A stretch of 33,262 nucleotides of DNA from a virus: IMG/VR virus record IMGVR_UViG_3300021963_000405, positions 1-33,262 of that record. The stretch is one strand, 5' to 3'. Each line of letters starts with the position of its first letter. The stretch's first letter is position 1. Shown here in pieces: positions 1 to 9,842 of this stretch. Below the pieces are notes generated by a model, which was given only the letters and a program-made list of their open reading frames with translations, did not search any database and had not been told where the DNA came from. The translations under genes and the position numbers were made by a program.

Positions 1-1
1 G

Positions 2-2560
2 ATATCACCAAGCGGATGTAAGGTGGTATATGCAGGTTCTTTGGTACAACAAAACTTCGGTGAAACCTTAGACAAGCACGGATTCTTAGCTTGGGATTTG
101 GATACAATGACTTACGAAGAAATTGATATCAAAAACGATTATGGTTATTACACTTTGGATGTTGATGGTGGTATTGTGCCGGATGTAACTGATATGCCAT
201 TGTATCCTCGTTTAAGAGTGAGAGTAACTAATACGGATACCGCAGATACTAAAAGAATGATGGCGGATATTACGGCAAAGTATGGTGTAGAGGACTTTAC
301 AATTATTAGAACGGATACATTCAATAAGAAGAAAACCAACGATAGAGAAGCAAGGTTGGAGGTTGATAGTGTAGCTGATATAAACCATCAAAACTCTTTA
401 ATAGGTGAGTATATTGAACGTATGATGCCATTCGTAACAAAGGAGGACTTAGCTGGGATTGAGAAAATCAATCGTGACATTAATAGTAGAATCCAACCAT
501 CAGAACTACAAAGAAACATAAGCTGGAAACCAATTAAGTTTGATTTCAGTAATATGTTTTCATACGGAGAGAGAAACATAATCAACTTTGATAAGGTAAA
601 TGGATTGATGGGATTATTCGCACCAAATGCGCAAGGTAAATCATCTCTATTTGATGCAATCTCATTTTGTTTGTTTGATAAATGTAGTAGGGCTTACAAA
701 GCATCTGCTATTATGAACAATAGGAAGCAGGATTTCCATTGCCAATTAGAATTCTCTGTTGATGGAGTTGTTTATGGTATTCGTAGAGAAGGAAGAACTA
801 TTAATAAGGGAAAGAACGTAAAAGTGGATGTGGACTTTTGGAGAGAAGGAGATAGTGGTAGAGAATCACTTAACGGAACGGAACGTAGGGATACAAACCA
901 GGTCATTGAAACCTATGTAGGAAGATATGAGGATTTCATTATGACTGCACTTTCACTACAAGCTAATAACGCCCTATTCATTGATAAATCACAATCCGAA
1001 AGGAAAGACTTGATGGCTCAGTTTATGGGACTTGATATATTTGATAAGCTGTATGATACTGCTACAAACGATATCAAAGATGTGAATGCACTTATCAGAA
1101 ATTTCAGAAAAACCGACTTCACTTCCGAATTAGCCCAAAATGAAACTACACTAAATTCTAAAAGAGAGGAGTACGACGGGTTGGATGCTGAAAAGTTAGA
1201 ATTGGAAACTCGTAAAGCTGATTTAGAAGAACAAATTGTGGCATTATCTCAACAAATAGTTCCAATTCAAGGTAATTTAGATATTGATGAATTAAATCGT
1301 AAGTTAAAAAAGATTGAGAGTGAATTAACAACTTGGGGAGATACTAAGTTTGATAAAACCATAAAACTTACGGAAGCAACAGAATTGGTTAGAGAAGCCA
1401 AAGAAATGATTTATTCTAAGGTTAATATTAATGGTACTGATATTGGACAAGCTCAAATTCAATTAAATTTAGTTAATGGGCAATTAAAAGATACAAAACA
1501 TCAGATTCAATTATTAGAACAATCAATAAATTCTAATAAAGAGAAATTGGCACACTTAGCAGAGCATGAATATGACCCTAACTGTAATTTTTGTATGAAT
1601 AATGTATTCGTAAAGGATGCAAAGGAAACCGAAAGGAAATTGGGTGAGCAAAATAATCAATTGGAAACTCTTAATATATTGTTAGACGCTCTTAAAGGCC
1701 AATTGGAAGATTTGGATGGAGTTGAGGAGCAATTCAAACAATGGAAAGAATGGACTGATGAACATAAACGATTGGTTATAGTTAGAGAAAGATTGGAAGG
1801 TGATATCAGAACCGCAGATTCTAAAATTGAATTATTACAAACTCAAAGAGAAAATGTAAACGCTGATATTCAAAGATACAACGATAACGAAGAAACAATA
1901 ACTAAGAATCAGGCATTAGATATCCAAATTCAAAATGTTCGTAGATTAAAGCAAGGTGTAGAAACTCAAATATCCGATGTAAACAAACAAATGTTACGAT
2001 TAATGTCAGAGGTAGGTGCAACAAAAACATTCATTGACAATATGAAAGCTAAGATGGAGGAAGTAAAAGAATTGGAAACTAAAAACCAATTATATACATT
2101 CTACTTAGATGCGGTTAAGAAAGATGGTGTACCATATGAGTTAATATCTAAAGCACTTCCAGCAATTGAAAACGAAGTGAACAACATATTAGGACAAGTG
2201 GTGGATTTCTCAATCTCTATGGATACTGATGGAAAGAACATTAACGCTAAAATCGTTTACGAAGACCAGGAGTGGGCTTTGGAGATGTGTAGTGGTATGG
2301 AGAAGTTCATATCGGGACTAGCGATTAGAGTGGCTCTAATTAACATATGTAACCTGCCTAGACCTAACTTCTTAGTAATTGATGAAGGGTTTGGTACATT
2401 GGATGCGGATAACCTATCATCCCTATTTATGATGATGCAGTATCTTAAAACTCAATTCGATTTTATTTGGGTAATTTCTCACTTAGAACAAATGAGAGAT
2501 ATTGTGGATGGACTTATTGAAATTAAAAAAATAGATGGTTTTAGTAAGATTAACTTCTAA
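2..2560 (+). CDS. Fused Mre11/Rad50-type (gp47-gp46, SbcD-SbcC) recombination nuclease, 5'-partial
   Basis: The frame is open from the left edge (I-S-P-S-G-C-K before the GTG at 23), so the true start lies outside the window. Residues are numbered from that GTG. The first ~165 residues, beginning VVYAGSLVQQNFGE, look like the C-terminal capping region of an SbcD/Mre11/T4 gp47 nuclease. The rest is an SbcC/Rad50/gp46 ATPase: Walker A APNAQGKSS (GKS at 205-207), long coiled-coil arms, a zinc-hook-like CNFC at 521-524, an ABC signature-like CSGMEKFISG, and Walker B FLVIDEGFGTLD near the end. The T4 family uses this complex to process DNA ends for recombination-dependent replication. T4 encodes gp47 and gp46 separately, whereas here both parts are in one reading frame. 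The ATPase assignment is firm; the fusion is inferred because the catalytic phosphoesterase part is off-window. Confidence 0.85.
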   Translation: MSPSGCKVVYAGSLVQQNFGETLDKHGFLAWDLDTMTYEEIDIKNDYGYYTLDVDGGIVPDVTDMPLYPRLRVRVTNTDTADTKRMMADITAKYGVEDFTIIRTDTFNKKKTNDREARLEVDSVADINHQNSLIGEYIERMMPFVTKEDLAGIEKINRDINSRIQPSELQRNISWKPIKFDFSNMFSYGERNIINFDKVNGLMGLFAPNAQGKSSLFDAISFCLFDKCSRAYKASAIMNNRKQDFHCQLEFSVDGVVYGIRREGRTINKGKNVKVDVDFWREGDSGRESLNGTERRDTNQVIETYVGRYEDFIMTALSLQANNALFIDKSQSERKDLMAQFMGLDIFDKLYDTATNDIKDVNALIRNFRKTDFTSELAQNETTLNSKREEYDGLDAEKLELETRKADLEEQIVALSQQIVPIQGNLDIDELNRKLKKIESELTTWGDTKFDKTIKLTEATELVREAKEMIYSKVNINGTDIGQAQIQLNLVNGQLKDTKHQIQLLEQSINSNKEKLAHLAEHEYDPNCNFCMNNVFVKDAKETERKLGEQNNQLETLNILLDALKGQLEDLDGVEEQFKQWKEWTDEHKRLVIVRERLEGDIRTADSKIELLQTQRENVNADIQRYNDNEETITKNQALDIQIQNVRRLKQGVETQISDVNKQMLRLMSEVGATKTFIDNMKAKMEEVKELETKNQLYTFYLDAVKKDGVPYELISKALPAIENEVNNILGQVVDFSISMDTDGKNINAKIVYEDQEWALEMCSGMEKFISGLAIRVALINICNLPRPNFLVIDEGFGTLDADNLSSLFMMMQYLKTQFDFIWVISHLEQMRDIVDGLIEIKKIDGFSKINF

Positions 2561-2723
2561 CAACCGGTAATACATTTTTAGGTGTGGTCTTGTTTAAAGA
2601 CTGCACCTTTTCTTTTATAAGCGTTTCTACTAACCCATTTATCTTATATCCTTTCTCTTTACAAAATTCCTTTAATGCTTGATGTATTTGAGCATCTATT
2701 TGTATCATTGCGTACTTCTTCAT
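2550..2723 (-). CDS. Small ribbon-helix-helix (Arc/CopG-type) DNA-binding protein, 57 aa
   Basis: Reading the reverse strand from the ATG complement at 2723 gives a 57-residue protein ending at TAA (2550-2552). It begins MKKYAMIQIDAQIHQALKEF. The layout fits a minimal ribbon-helix-helix fold: a short strand (YAMIQI, residues 4-9), helix A (about 11-25), a turn at KGYKIN, and helix B (about 30-43, GLVETLIKEKV), then a polar tail. Such proteins bind DNA as dimers through the strand and usually repress transcription. It is the only leftward gene in the window. It overlaps the end of the recombination gene by 11 bases and faces away from the fibre gene. Its leader carries a tandem 10-bp repeat and a promoter-like motif in the matching orientation. 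The target is unknown; autoregulation is inferred. Confidence 0.75.
   Translation of the reverse strand: MKKYAMIQIDAQIHQALKEFCKEKGYKINGLVETLIKEKVQSLNKTTPKNVLPVVRS
2580..2616 (+). terminator. Rho-independent terminator of the gp47-gp46 gene
   Basis: The hairpin has a 12-pair stem: AGGTG, two G-U wobbles, GTCTT, loop GTTTA, then AAGAC, TG, CACCT. It is followed by the T-rich tract TTTTCTTTT. It lies 20 nt after the rightward stop codon. It also lies entirely inside the coding sequence of the opposing small gene, so one stretch of DNA serves as terminator on one strand and codons on the other. Confidence 0.8.
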
Positions 2724-2730
2724 AACGTTT

Positions 2731-2750
2731 CTTTAGTTTTCTTTAGTTTT
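2731..2750 (-). repeat. Tandem 10-bp direct repeat, candidate operator of the RHH gene
   Basis: CTTTAGTTTT occurs twice head to tail with no spacer, 7 bases upstream of the ribbon-helix-helix start codon and between it and its promoter-like motif. Ribbon-helix-helix dimers commonly bind direct repeats on one face of the helix, and a 10-bp period fits that geometry. The operator role is an inference. Confidence 0.55.
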
Positions 2751-2754
2751 CTAA

Positions 2755-2763
2755 TATAAATAT
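2755..2763 (-). promoter_or_regulatory. Phage promoter-like motif (leftward), upstream of the RHH gene
   Basis: The reverse strand reads ATATTTATA, an exact match to the motif found upstream of the rightward genes. It lies 31 nt before the leftward ATG. It is the only motif in this orientation that precedes a gene, and that gene is the only leftward one. Confidence 0.6.
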
Positions 2764-2784
2764 TAAAGTAATTATTTTTTACCA

Positions 2785-2793
2785 ATATTTATT
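2785..2793 (+). promoter_or_regulatory. Phage promoter-like motif upstream of the tail fibre gene
   Basis: ATATTTATT differs from the ATATTTATA consensus only at the last base. It lies 20 nt before the fibre ATG and is back to back with the leftward motif at 2755-2763, forming a short divergent promoter region. Confidence 0.5.
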
Positions 2794-2813
2794 TAATATA
2801 ATAGAATAACTAA

Positions 2814-5800
2814 ATGGCAGTAATAAAAAAATACGCAGAAAATCTAACAACTCCGCTTACAAATTACGGAACATTTTTAAATGATACAAATCCAAATTCT
2901 GATTATTTTAGAATAACTGAATTTAAAGATACATTTACTGGCGGTAAGAATGGATTTCTTGTGGAAGGTTCTCAGTATTTAAAAGAATCTACCGAACTTA
3001 AAGTTGAAATATTAGATGTAGAGGGTAATCCGGTATATTGGGAGCCTGGTAATGGTATTCCAGAATATTATGAAGGATTATCTAAGGTTGTTGCTGTATA
3101 TGTTTATGAGGATACTCCAATTGGGTTGGGTAAAATTACTATATTGGGTGAGGCTAAAACATACATAGATGAAAATGGTAATACGCAAGATGTACCTGAT
3201 GAGTGGAAAGGAATTTACAATCTTAAATGGGAAAGAAGTGTTCAAATTAATAGATTATTAAGTAATGAAGATAAAGTTAGATTTTATCGTAGACCTCAAG
3301 TAACTATCAATGAAATAGTAAAGCCAATATTCAATAACATAGTAACTCCAGTAATTCAAAAGGGTATTATTGATGGTAGTTCTCAATCTCCTAAAGCTGG
3401 TGATACTCTTACAAATTATACGTTACCAACATCATATCTTTTAACAATAACTGATGGCGGTGCATGGACTGGTTCTGTTGTTGGTACTAATATTGAGATA
3501 GCTGATTTGGGTGTTAATTTATTAGCAAATGATTTAGTAAATAAATCAAATTTAACCATATCAACTCCATATACTGTTGATGGTATTGTTACTGATTTTA
3601 TAGGACAAGGATATACTGCATCTTTTAATTATGTTGAAGGTGTTGATAATTTAAAAACTGCATTAACCGGGTCTTTTGCAAAAATAACTATTGGTGATTT
3701 AACTACATTTGTTGGTGATGTTGCTAGAGTTAAAGTATTTAGAAAATCTCAATCGGATTTAGCAGATTTTCAATTCATTCAAGAAATACAATTAGAATCA
3801 AATGAATTATTAGTTGATTTGGAATCAACAACAAAGAATCAGGAATTTTACGGATTATTTGATAATTCAAATTTTAAAAATTATTGGGTAACATCTTCAA
3901 ATAATTTATCAACTGCATTTAATCAAAACTTTTTATTTAATTCTGTAAAGTTAGATGCCAATGGAGGACCTTATAGATATTTTACAACTAAGTCAATAGC
4001 AATAACAGAGAATGCAGAATATACATTAAATTTTAATACTAGATTATTAGAAAATTTAAATTCAACAAATTACATTTCCGTTTATATAAGTGGTTCTAAA
4101 CAATCTACATATGGTGGAACTACAACAAAAGTAGCAGCATCTCAAGAAATTATAAAAATATATTCTGATAATTCTTTACTACAAAAAACATCAAAAACAA
4201 TTAATTTTAAAGCAGATGGATTATCCGATGCTAAACTATATTTTGATGTAAAGGGAAATGGTTGGCACATTTCGGATGTTAGTTTAAGAGCATCTCAAGA
4301 AAGTTCTTTTTCTCCTGATGAAATTACATTTATACAACCTGTACCAAGAACTTTACCAAGAGAAACATTTGAATTTTTATTTCAATTCTATGATATAAAT
4401 AATAACTATATCCCAGTAGTTGTTAGTGAAACAAAAACATTTGATGGTGGTAACTTAAATGTAATTAATAAAAGTATTGAATTAATTCCATCATCTTTAT
4501 ATTTTCAATTTGATTCTGGTTCTGGGAACGGCAATCCAGTACCACCAACAGTTATTAATGTTGATATTAAGAAAAATTATTTAACTGGTTCTTATACATT
4601 CACATCACGTTCATTTGATTTCTTTGGTACGGAGTTATCATCATCAATGTATGCTCCAATCGTAACACCTGGTTATTTGGGCGGACAATTTCCCGGCTAT
4701 CTAATTGATAACGATGGTAAGAATAATAATGTTATTTTAACTGTACAAAACTTTACAGGTTCAAGAGATGAAGCGTTAGAAGAATTAGTTGTACAATTTA
4801 TTGAATATACTGTAGAGTGTGAGGGTGTTGAAGATTCAATGGTTATCACTAGAGTAATAGATGGTAAGGGTGGTGTTAATTATGAGATTAGACCTTATAA
4901 TGGAACTATAATTAGAAACTCACATCCTTCATCTTCATTAGAGGTTCAAGCTATTCGTATTGATGGTGTTAATGAAATTTTATTACAAAGTGGTTTACCA
5001 AAAGGACGTTCAAATACTATGTTGCACGTACAATCGGGTTCTACTTATTTAACTTTAGCAGATGCAAGTGCATCCCAATTTATTAGAGGTATTCAGCCGG
5101 GTATAACTGGTTCTGGTGAAGTAAACTATAATGCAATATTCAATAGAGATTCTATAAATGGCCAATTGACATTATATATGATTCCAACGGGCTCCGCATC
5201 ACCATCTTCATCTATATTAACAACATTAACTTTAACGGATATTCAAGATGGTTTAGATACTGGACTTGTATTATTTGATACTAATCAATTTTCAATAAAT
5301 CCAAGAAATGAAAATAAATTCAGACCAATATATTCATCTGCAACCGCATCGTTTTATCGTAGAGGTACAACTGAAAATCCTATAAGTTGTTCATTTGAAG
5401 TTTACCCATCTATGTCAATTAATAAAGATTGGGTGCCTGAATATTGGATGAACTATACAACATTTAGTTGTGCTGAAAATATAACTGTAGCAGCTTATGA
5501 TGAAGGTGGTAATATAATTCCATCTAGAGCAAACGCTTCACAATATAGATTAAGTTCACCATTACAGCAAACTAAACAATTATTAGTAAGTTTTACTTAT
5601 ACGGAACCTTGGACTTCAGCATCAGTATCAGTAGACCAATCATTTACAATTACACCGGATGGTGCACCTGGTGATGAAACAATTATATTTGAAGTAGTTC
5701 CATCATCAATTACATTAGGCGCAAATTCAAGAGGTGTTGTTGGTGATTATAAACCATCAATTACGGATATTAAATTAAAGCAAGGTTCTAGATATCTTTC

Positions 5801-8800
5801 TTTTACTGGAAGTGCTGGTGATAATAAGTTTTCATCACATGGACAATTCTATATAGCAACTGCTTCTATTATTGAAAGTAATGTTAAGTCTGGTAATGTA
5901 CAATTTACTTCTTCAAATGGAGCAGCATATACATCATCTTTGATAGTAAGTGCATCTTCTGATTTAAGACAATTGAGTGGAAGTATTACATATCCATTAA
6001 TAATACATCCTTATTTTACTTCATCAATTTACACTGCAAGCGTTGTTGTTAATTATACAAAGGTATTGGAAGGAGCACCACCAATTCAAGTAATTATAAC
6101 TCCAAATGCACCAAACTTAAAAGCTGATGAGGTTGGATATATTTCAGATTACACCGCAGCTAATACAACAATACAAGTAAAAGATGGTGATGATTTTTTA
6201 AGATTTACAACACAATCAACCGCACCAGGTACATTTAGAATACAAAATGGGGGTTCTTTATTAACTTCAAATATTAGAACAGGCTCAATAGCTAGTTCAT
6301 CTTACAATACTGCAACAGTATCATTTAATAGATTTGACCATCCTTGGGTTTCCGCAAGTGCACAATATAACATTGTTGTATATCCATATGCTTTAGGACC
6401 CGGTCACGAATATACATCATCGGTGATTCAAAGAACTCAAACGTTTACAAAAAATATAGCACCACCAAATGCTAGAAGTGTAGATTTGAAAGCATCTTTT
6501 GATACTGTAAACTTTAATAAAGATGGAGTTGTATCTTCACCATTAGACCCAATTATATTAACGGCAACTGCAACAAATACAACTGGAGCAGTTTGGTTTC
6601 AATTTTATAAAGATGATACCGATTATACCGGTATAGTTGGAGAGGATTCGCCTGGTTCAAAATACGCAACTACTGAAATTGGTGGTGGTGATGCAACTGG
6701 GCCTGGTGAAAACGCAACTTGGACCGTTAGAATTAGAGATGGTAATTCATCACCAACGGCGCCAATTAGAGCAGAAAATTCATTAACAATAGCTGGTATA
6801 AAAGCTGGAGCAGATGCATACAAATTGGTAGCATCAAATGAAAGTACAACAATTACTGCTGATTTGTGGAATACTTCATTTAGTGGTAGTGGTATGAAAA
6901 TAACCACATTTAAAGGTACTGAACAATTATCAAATGTAAGTACACCTACATATAATGCGGCAAATGATGTTTATGATTTCTTAGGAAACTATATAGGTAA
7001 TTTAGGATTTTCATCAGCATCTATATTTTATACATCTTCGTTCGTCACACAATCATCTAATAAATTCCCAACAAGTGACCCTGCTTCAATTGGAGATATA
7101 GCTGCATGGTATGCACCTGCTGTAAATAAAAGTGGACAAATTGTATATAAAGTTGATTTTGAAAATAATAGACAAGTTCAATTTGTAACACAATCAATAT
7201 CTGTACAATTTGAACCACCGGCACCATATGTAGTAAATTTAACAAATGAAAGCTCGGCCGCAGTTTATAAAGTATCTGGGCAACTTTCGTTATCAAATAC
7301 TGGTACTGATATTAGAGTTTATAGAGGTGGTACTGAATTAACAAATAAGCCTGCTGGATTTACTTCTCCACAAAGAGATGCATATGGTGTTACTGGATAT
7401 CAAAATCAATGTAGGATTTCCGTATATTCAAAATCATCACATTTAACATTAGCAAATGGTTGGTTGCCGGGAAGTTATATTACTGGAGTACCTGCACAAA
7501 TGCCAAACATTTCTGGTTGGACTGACCCAAGCACAAATGTAACAGCAGAAATTGTATATCAAGTAGAATGTGAAGGAAGACAAACTTTATATAAAACACA
7601 ATCGTTATCTTTACAAATAGAAGGTTCAACTGGGCCTGGTATTGTAATGAGAGGTGAATGGAGTAGTTTAATAAATTATAGTGGTTCAGTTGAAACTAGA
7701 AACTTTCGTAGAGATGCGGTTATATATGGAACTAATCCAACAACATATTACGCAGCAATTAGTGGTAGTGGACCGCAAACTTATAATAAGCAAGGAACTT
7801 TGGTTGGCTCAAAAGCACCAACGGTTGGCTCTGATAATGCTTGGTGGCAATATTTAGGACAGCAAGAATTCTTTGTAGCAGCTAAGATAGCAATATTTGA
7901 TGAATCATTTGTAAAAAATACAATCAACGTTGGTAACAATAGTGGTAGTGCATTTGCAAACATTGTATTAGCAGGTGGTAGAGAAGACCCGTATATGGCA
8001 GTTGGGCAATATAGTACAATTGGATATGGTAATAGTGGAATTTGGTTGGGTATATATGATGATGGTACAAGCGCAAGTACATTTAAACCTAGATTTTCTT
8101 TAGTTAATGGAGATAACAGTAGGTTTATGAAATGGACCGGTACTGATTTGGAAATTAAAGGTTCTATTACCGTAACTGGTGGAGATGCGGCAACACAAAC
8201 TTACGCAACAACAGTAGCAAATTCGGCTGGAGCAACGGCATATGCAAATTCACAAGCATATACTGGTACTGCAGTAAGTTTACTTAGTGGTTCATTGGGA
8301 GCATTGGCAGCTATTGACCAAATTAACGCAGGACAGGCAACAACTTATATTGGAGCAGGTGCAATTGTAACATCTTTAGTTGCAACAAATTTAATAACTT
8401 CAACAAACTATTCAGCATCAATTGAAGCAGCACCATATTCTAATACTGGTACTTTTATTGATTTGGCAAATGGTAATATTACATCAACTGGATTTGCTGT
8501 TAAAGGAGATGGAACTGCATACTTTAAAGGAACTCTTAATTCATCAAACGCAACATTTGGTGCGTGGACTTTGGATAATACGGCATTCAGTTCCGCAAAT
8601 GGTAGAGTAACTTTAAAAGCAACAAGTGGTGATGAATCTATTTCTGTATTGGATTCTTCTAACGCATTAAGATTCTTAGCAAATACTGCGTTATCGTTAC
8701 CATCACCATCAGCAGCACAACCAACTTCATTTAATACATATGGACCTGGCGGAACTCCTGTTTCATACGCAGCAACAACATCAACAAATGGTGATGTAGA

Positions 8801-9830
8801 TGTTAGCGGAACTACATTTTTAAATTTAACATCATTCAATGCATCCAGTAATGGTGGTAGACACGCAGCAACTTATACATATAATCCAGCATCTGCTTAT
8901 AATACATACGCATACGCATATGGAGCGGCATCGGCATATATGGCAATAACATTAGTAATTACTGATAATTCCAATAATGTTGTTTCAACTGGAACAACAA
9001 AAACTGTATATGCATATGGAACTCAATATCAAGAACCTTATTATGGATATGGCCCACCATCCGGTTATTCATATTTGGGCGGAAACAATGCATATTTAGC
9101 AGACCCATCAACATTTACTGTATCTGCGGCAAATTTATCAGCATCTGGCGCATATAAATTACAATTACAAATTTATTATCAAGTATATACTAACGATACA
9201 TCGGGCAACCCTTATTACGATGATTCAACGGGATATGTAAATTTCCAAGAACCAAGTATTTCTAATACGATAGTTATACAAGCTACTAGTGCTGGTACTT
9301 ATGTAAACGGAGGAGGATTCTTAGCCGCAATTAGTGATACAAGATATTTGCAGGTTTCTGAAGGCCTTGATGGAGGGGCCGCAGCTAATTTAACATATTC
9401 AACAAAAATAAAAGGAAATTTAAATTTAGTTGATGGTACGGTATTTTCGGATTTAACTACTGCACCTGGATATGCACCTGCGGTAAAGGCATTTTGTAGA
9501 TTACTATATAATGGTGGTACTGGTGGCGCAGGAACTATTGGAAACTATTCAATGCAATCTGCATACAATATGGCAAGTGTATCTGTACATCCTACATATA
9601 GGTATTATACACATAATTTTACAACCCCTTTGGCAAATGCAGAATATTCAACATTGGTATCATTATCAAATCAGGGATATGTTGGTAATAATATAACAAA
9701 CGTGCCTATGATAGTAATACAAACATCTACATATACCGCATGGAGAGTTAAATTATTAAATAATAACGTTGATTATATTGAACAATCTATTGTTGGTGGA
9801 TATGCTGGAGTAGCCGTAATAGGAAGATAA
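2814..9830 (+). CDS. Giant tail fibre / adhesin, 2338 aa, with J-like C-terminal part
   Basis: This very large beta- and Ser/Thr/Asn-rich virion protein is probably a central or receptor-binding tail fibre. Residues 1-330 form a conserved-looking head domain. Residues ~345-500 resemble a CBM4/9-type carbohydrate-binding sandwich ending in WHISDVSLRAS. From ~950 to 1600 there are repeated beta-sandwich units of roughly 130-140 residues (GAPGDETIIFEVVP near 950, GAPPIQVIITPNAP near 1088, further units near 1218, 1333 and 1470). From ~1613 the pattern resembles tail host-specificity (lambda J-type) proteins: GEWSSLINYSG, MKWTGTDLEIKGSI near 1770, an Ala-rich helical stretch (~1787-1855), then VKGDGTAYFKGTL near 1893. 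The last ~120 residues, ending VAVIGR, look like a compact tip domain. A probable assembly chaperone follows directly. Receptor and exact tail position cannot be told from sequence. Confidence 0.8.
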   Translation: MAVIKKYAENLTTPLTNYGTFLNDTNPNSDYFRITEFKDTFTGGKNGFLVEGSQYLKESTELKVEILDVEGNPVYWEPGNGIPEYYEGLSKVVAVYVYEDTPIGLGKITILGEAKTYIDENGNTQDVPDEWKGIYNLKWERSVQINRLLSNEDKVRFYRRPQVTINEIVKPIFNNIVTPVIQKGIIDGSSQSPKAGDTLTNYTLPTSYLLTITDGGAWTGSVVGTNIEIADLGVNLLANDLVNKSNLTISTPYTVDGIVTDFIGQGYTASFNYVEGVDNLKTALTGSFAKITIGDLTTFVGDVARVKVFRKSQSDLADFQFIQEIQLESNELLVDLESTTKNQEFYGLFDNSNFKNYWVTSSNNLSTAFNQNFLFNSVKLDANGGPYRYFTTKSIAITENAEYTLNFNTRLLENLNSTNYISVYISGSKQSTYGGTTTKVAASQEIIKIYSDNSLLQKTSKTINFKADGLSDAKLYFDVKGNGWHISDVSLRASQESSFSPDEITFIQPVPRTLPRETFEFLFQFYDINNNYIPVVVSETKTFDGGNLNVINKSIELIPSSLYFQFDSGSGNGNPVPPTVINVDIKKNYLTGSYTFTSRSFDFFGTELSSSMYAPIVTPGYLGGQFPGYLIDNDGKNNNVILTVQNFTGSRDEALEELVVQFIEYTVECEGVEDSMVITRVIDGKGGVNYEIRPYNGTIIRNSHPSSSLEVQAIRIDGVNEILLQSGLPKGRSNTMLHVQSGSTYLTLADASASQFIRGIQPGITGSGEVNYNAIFNRDSINGQLTLYMIPTGSASPSSSILTTLTLTDIQDGLDTGLVLFDTNQFSINPRNENKFRPIYSSATASFYRRGTTENPISCSFEVYPSMSINKDWVPEYWMNYTTFSCAENITVAAYDEGGNIIPSRANASQYRLSSPLQQTKQLLVSFTYTEPWTSASVSVDQSFTITPDGAPGDETIIFEVVPSSITLGANSRGVVGDYKPSITDIKLKQGSRYLSFTGSAGDNKFSSHGQFYIATASIIESNVKSGNVQFTSSNGAAYTSSLIVSASSDLRQLSGSITYPLIIHPYFTSSIYTASVVVNYTKVLEGAPPIQVIITPNAPNLKADEVGYISDYTAANTTIQVKDGDDFLRFTTQSTAPGTFRIQNGGSLLTSNIRTGSIASSSYNTATVSFNRFDHPWVSASAQYNIVVYPYALGPGHEYTSSVIQRTQTFTKNIAPPNARSVDLKASFDTVNFNKDGVVSSPLDPIILTATATNTTGAVWFQFYKDDTDYTGIVGEDSPGSKYATTEIGGGDATGPGENATWTVRIRDGNSSPTAPIRAENSLTIAGIKAGADAYKLVASNESTTITADLWNTSFSGSGMKITTFKGTEQLSNVSTPTYNAANDVYDFLGNYIGNLGFSSASIFYTSSFVTQSSNKFPTSDPASIGDIAAWYAPAVNKSGQIVYKVDFENNRQVQFVTQSISVQFEPPAPYVVNLTNESSAAVYKVSGQLSLSNTGTDIRVYRGGTELTNKPAGFTSPQRDAYGVTGYQNQCRISVYSKSSHLTLANGWLPGSYITGVPAQMPNISGWTDPSTNVTAEIVYQVECEGRQTLYKTQSLSLQIEGSTGPGIVMRGEWSSLINYSGSVETRNFRRDAVIYGTNPTTYYAAISGSGPQTYNKQGTLVGSKAPTVGSDNAWWQYLGQQEFFVAAKIAIFDESFVKNTINVGNNSGSAFANIVLAGGREDPYMAVGQYSTIGYGNSGIWLGIYDDGTSASTFKPRFSLVNGDNSRFMKWTGTDLEIKGSITVTGGDAATQTYATTVANSAGATAYANSQAYTGTAVSLLSGSLGALAAIDQINAGQATTYIGAGAIVTSLVATNLITSTNYSASIEAAPYSNTGTFIDLANGNITSTGFAVKGDGTAYFKGTLNSSNATFGAWTLDNTAFSSANGRVTLKATSGDESISVLDSSNALRFLANTALSLPSPSAAQPTSFNTYGPGGTPVSYAATTSTNGDVDVSGTTFLNLTSFNASSNGGRHAATYTYNPASAYNTYAYAYGAASAYMAITLVITDNSNNVVSTGTTKTVYAYGTQYQEPYYGYGPPSGYSYLGGNNAYLADPSTFTVSAANLSASGAYKLQLQIYYQVYTNDTSGNPYYDDSTGYVNFQEPSISNTIVIQATSAGTYVNGGGFLAAISDTRYLQVSEGLDGGAAANLTYSTKIKGNLNLVDGTVFSDLTTAPGYAPAVKAFCRLLYNGGTGGAGTIGNYSMQSAYNMASVSVHPTYRYYTHNFTTPLANAEYSTLVSLSNQGYVGNNITNVPMIVIQTSTYTAWRVKLLNNNVDYIEQSIVGGYAGVAVIGR

Positions 9831-9842
9831 AAAAATAAAAAT

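Noticed and set aside
23-25. GTG as the true start of the recombination gene
   Set aside because: The frame is open to the left edge and the sequence around it is the middle of a conserved SbcD/gp47 motif.
2755-2763. TATAAATA on the plus strand as a T4-type late promoter for the fibre gene
   Set aside because: Elsewhere the plus-strand motif before rightward genes is ATATTTATA, so this copy belongs with the leftward gene.
7057-7296. Leftward open frame with Leu/Gln-rich translation within the fibre
   Set aside because: Composition is that expected from reading repeated ACA/TTA codons backwards; no start signal.
8408-8839. Leftward 143-codon open frame inside the tail fibre gene
   Set aside because: Translation is a low-complexity shadow of the Ala/Ser/Thr codons of the fibre; no promoter motif and no recognisable domain.
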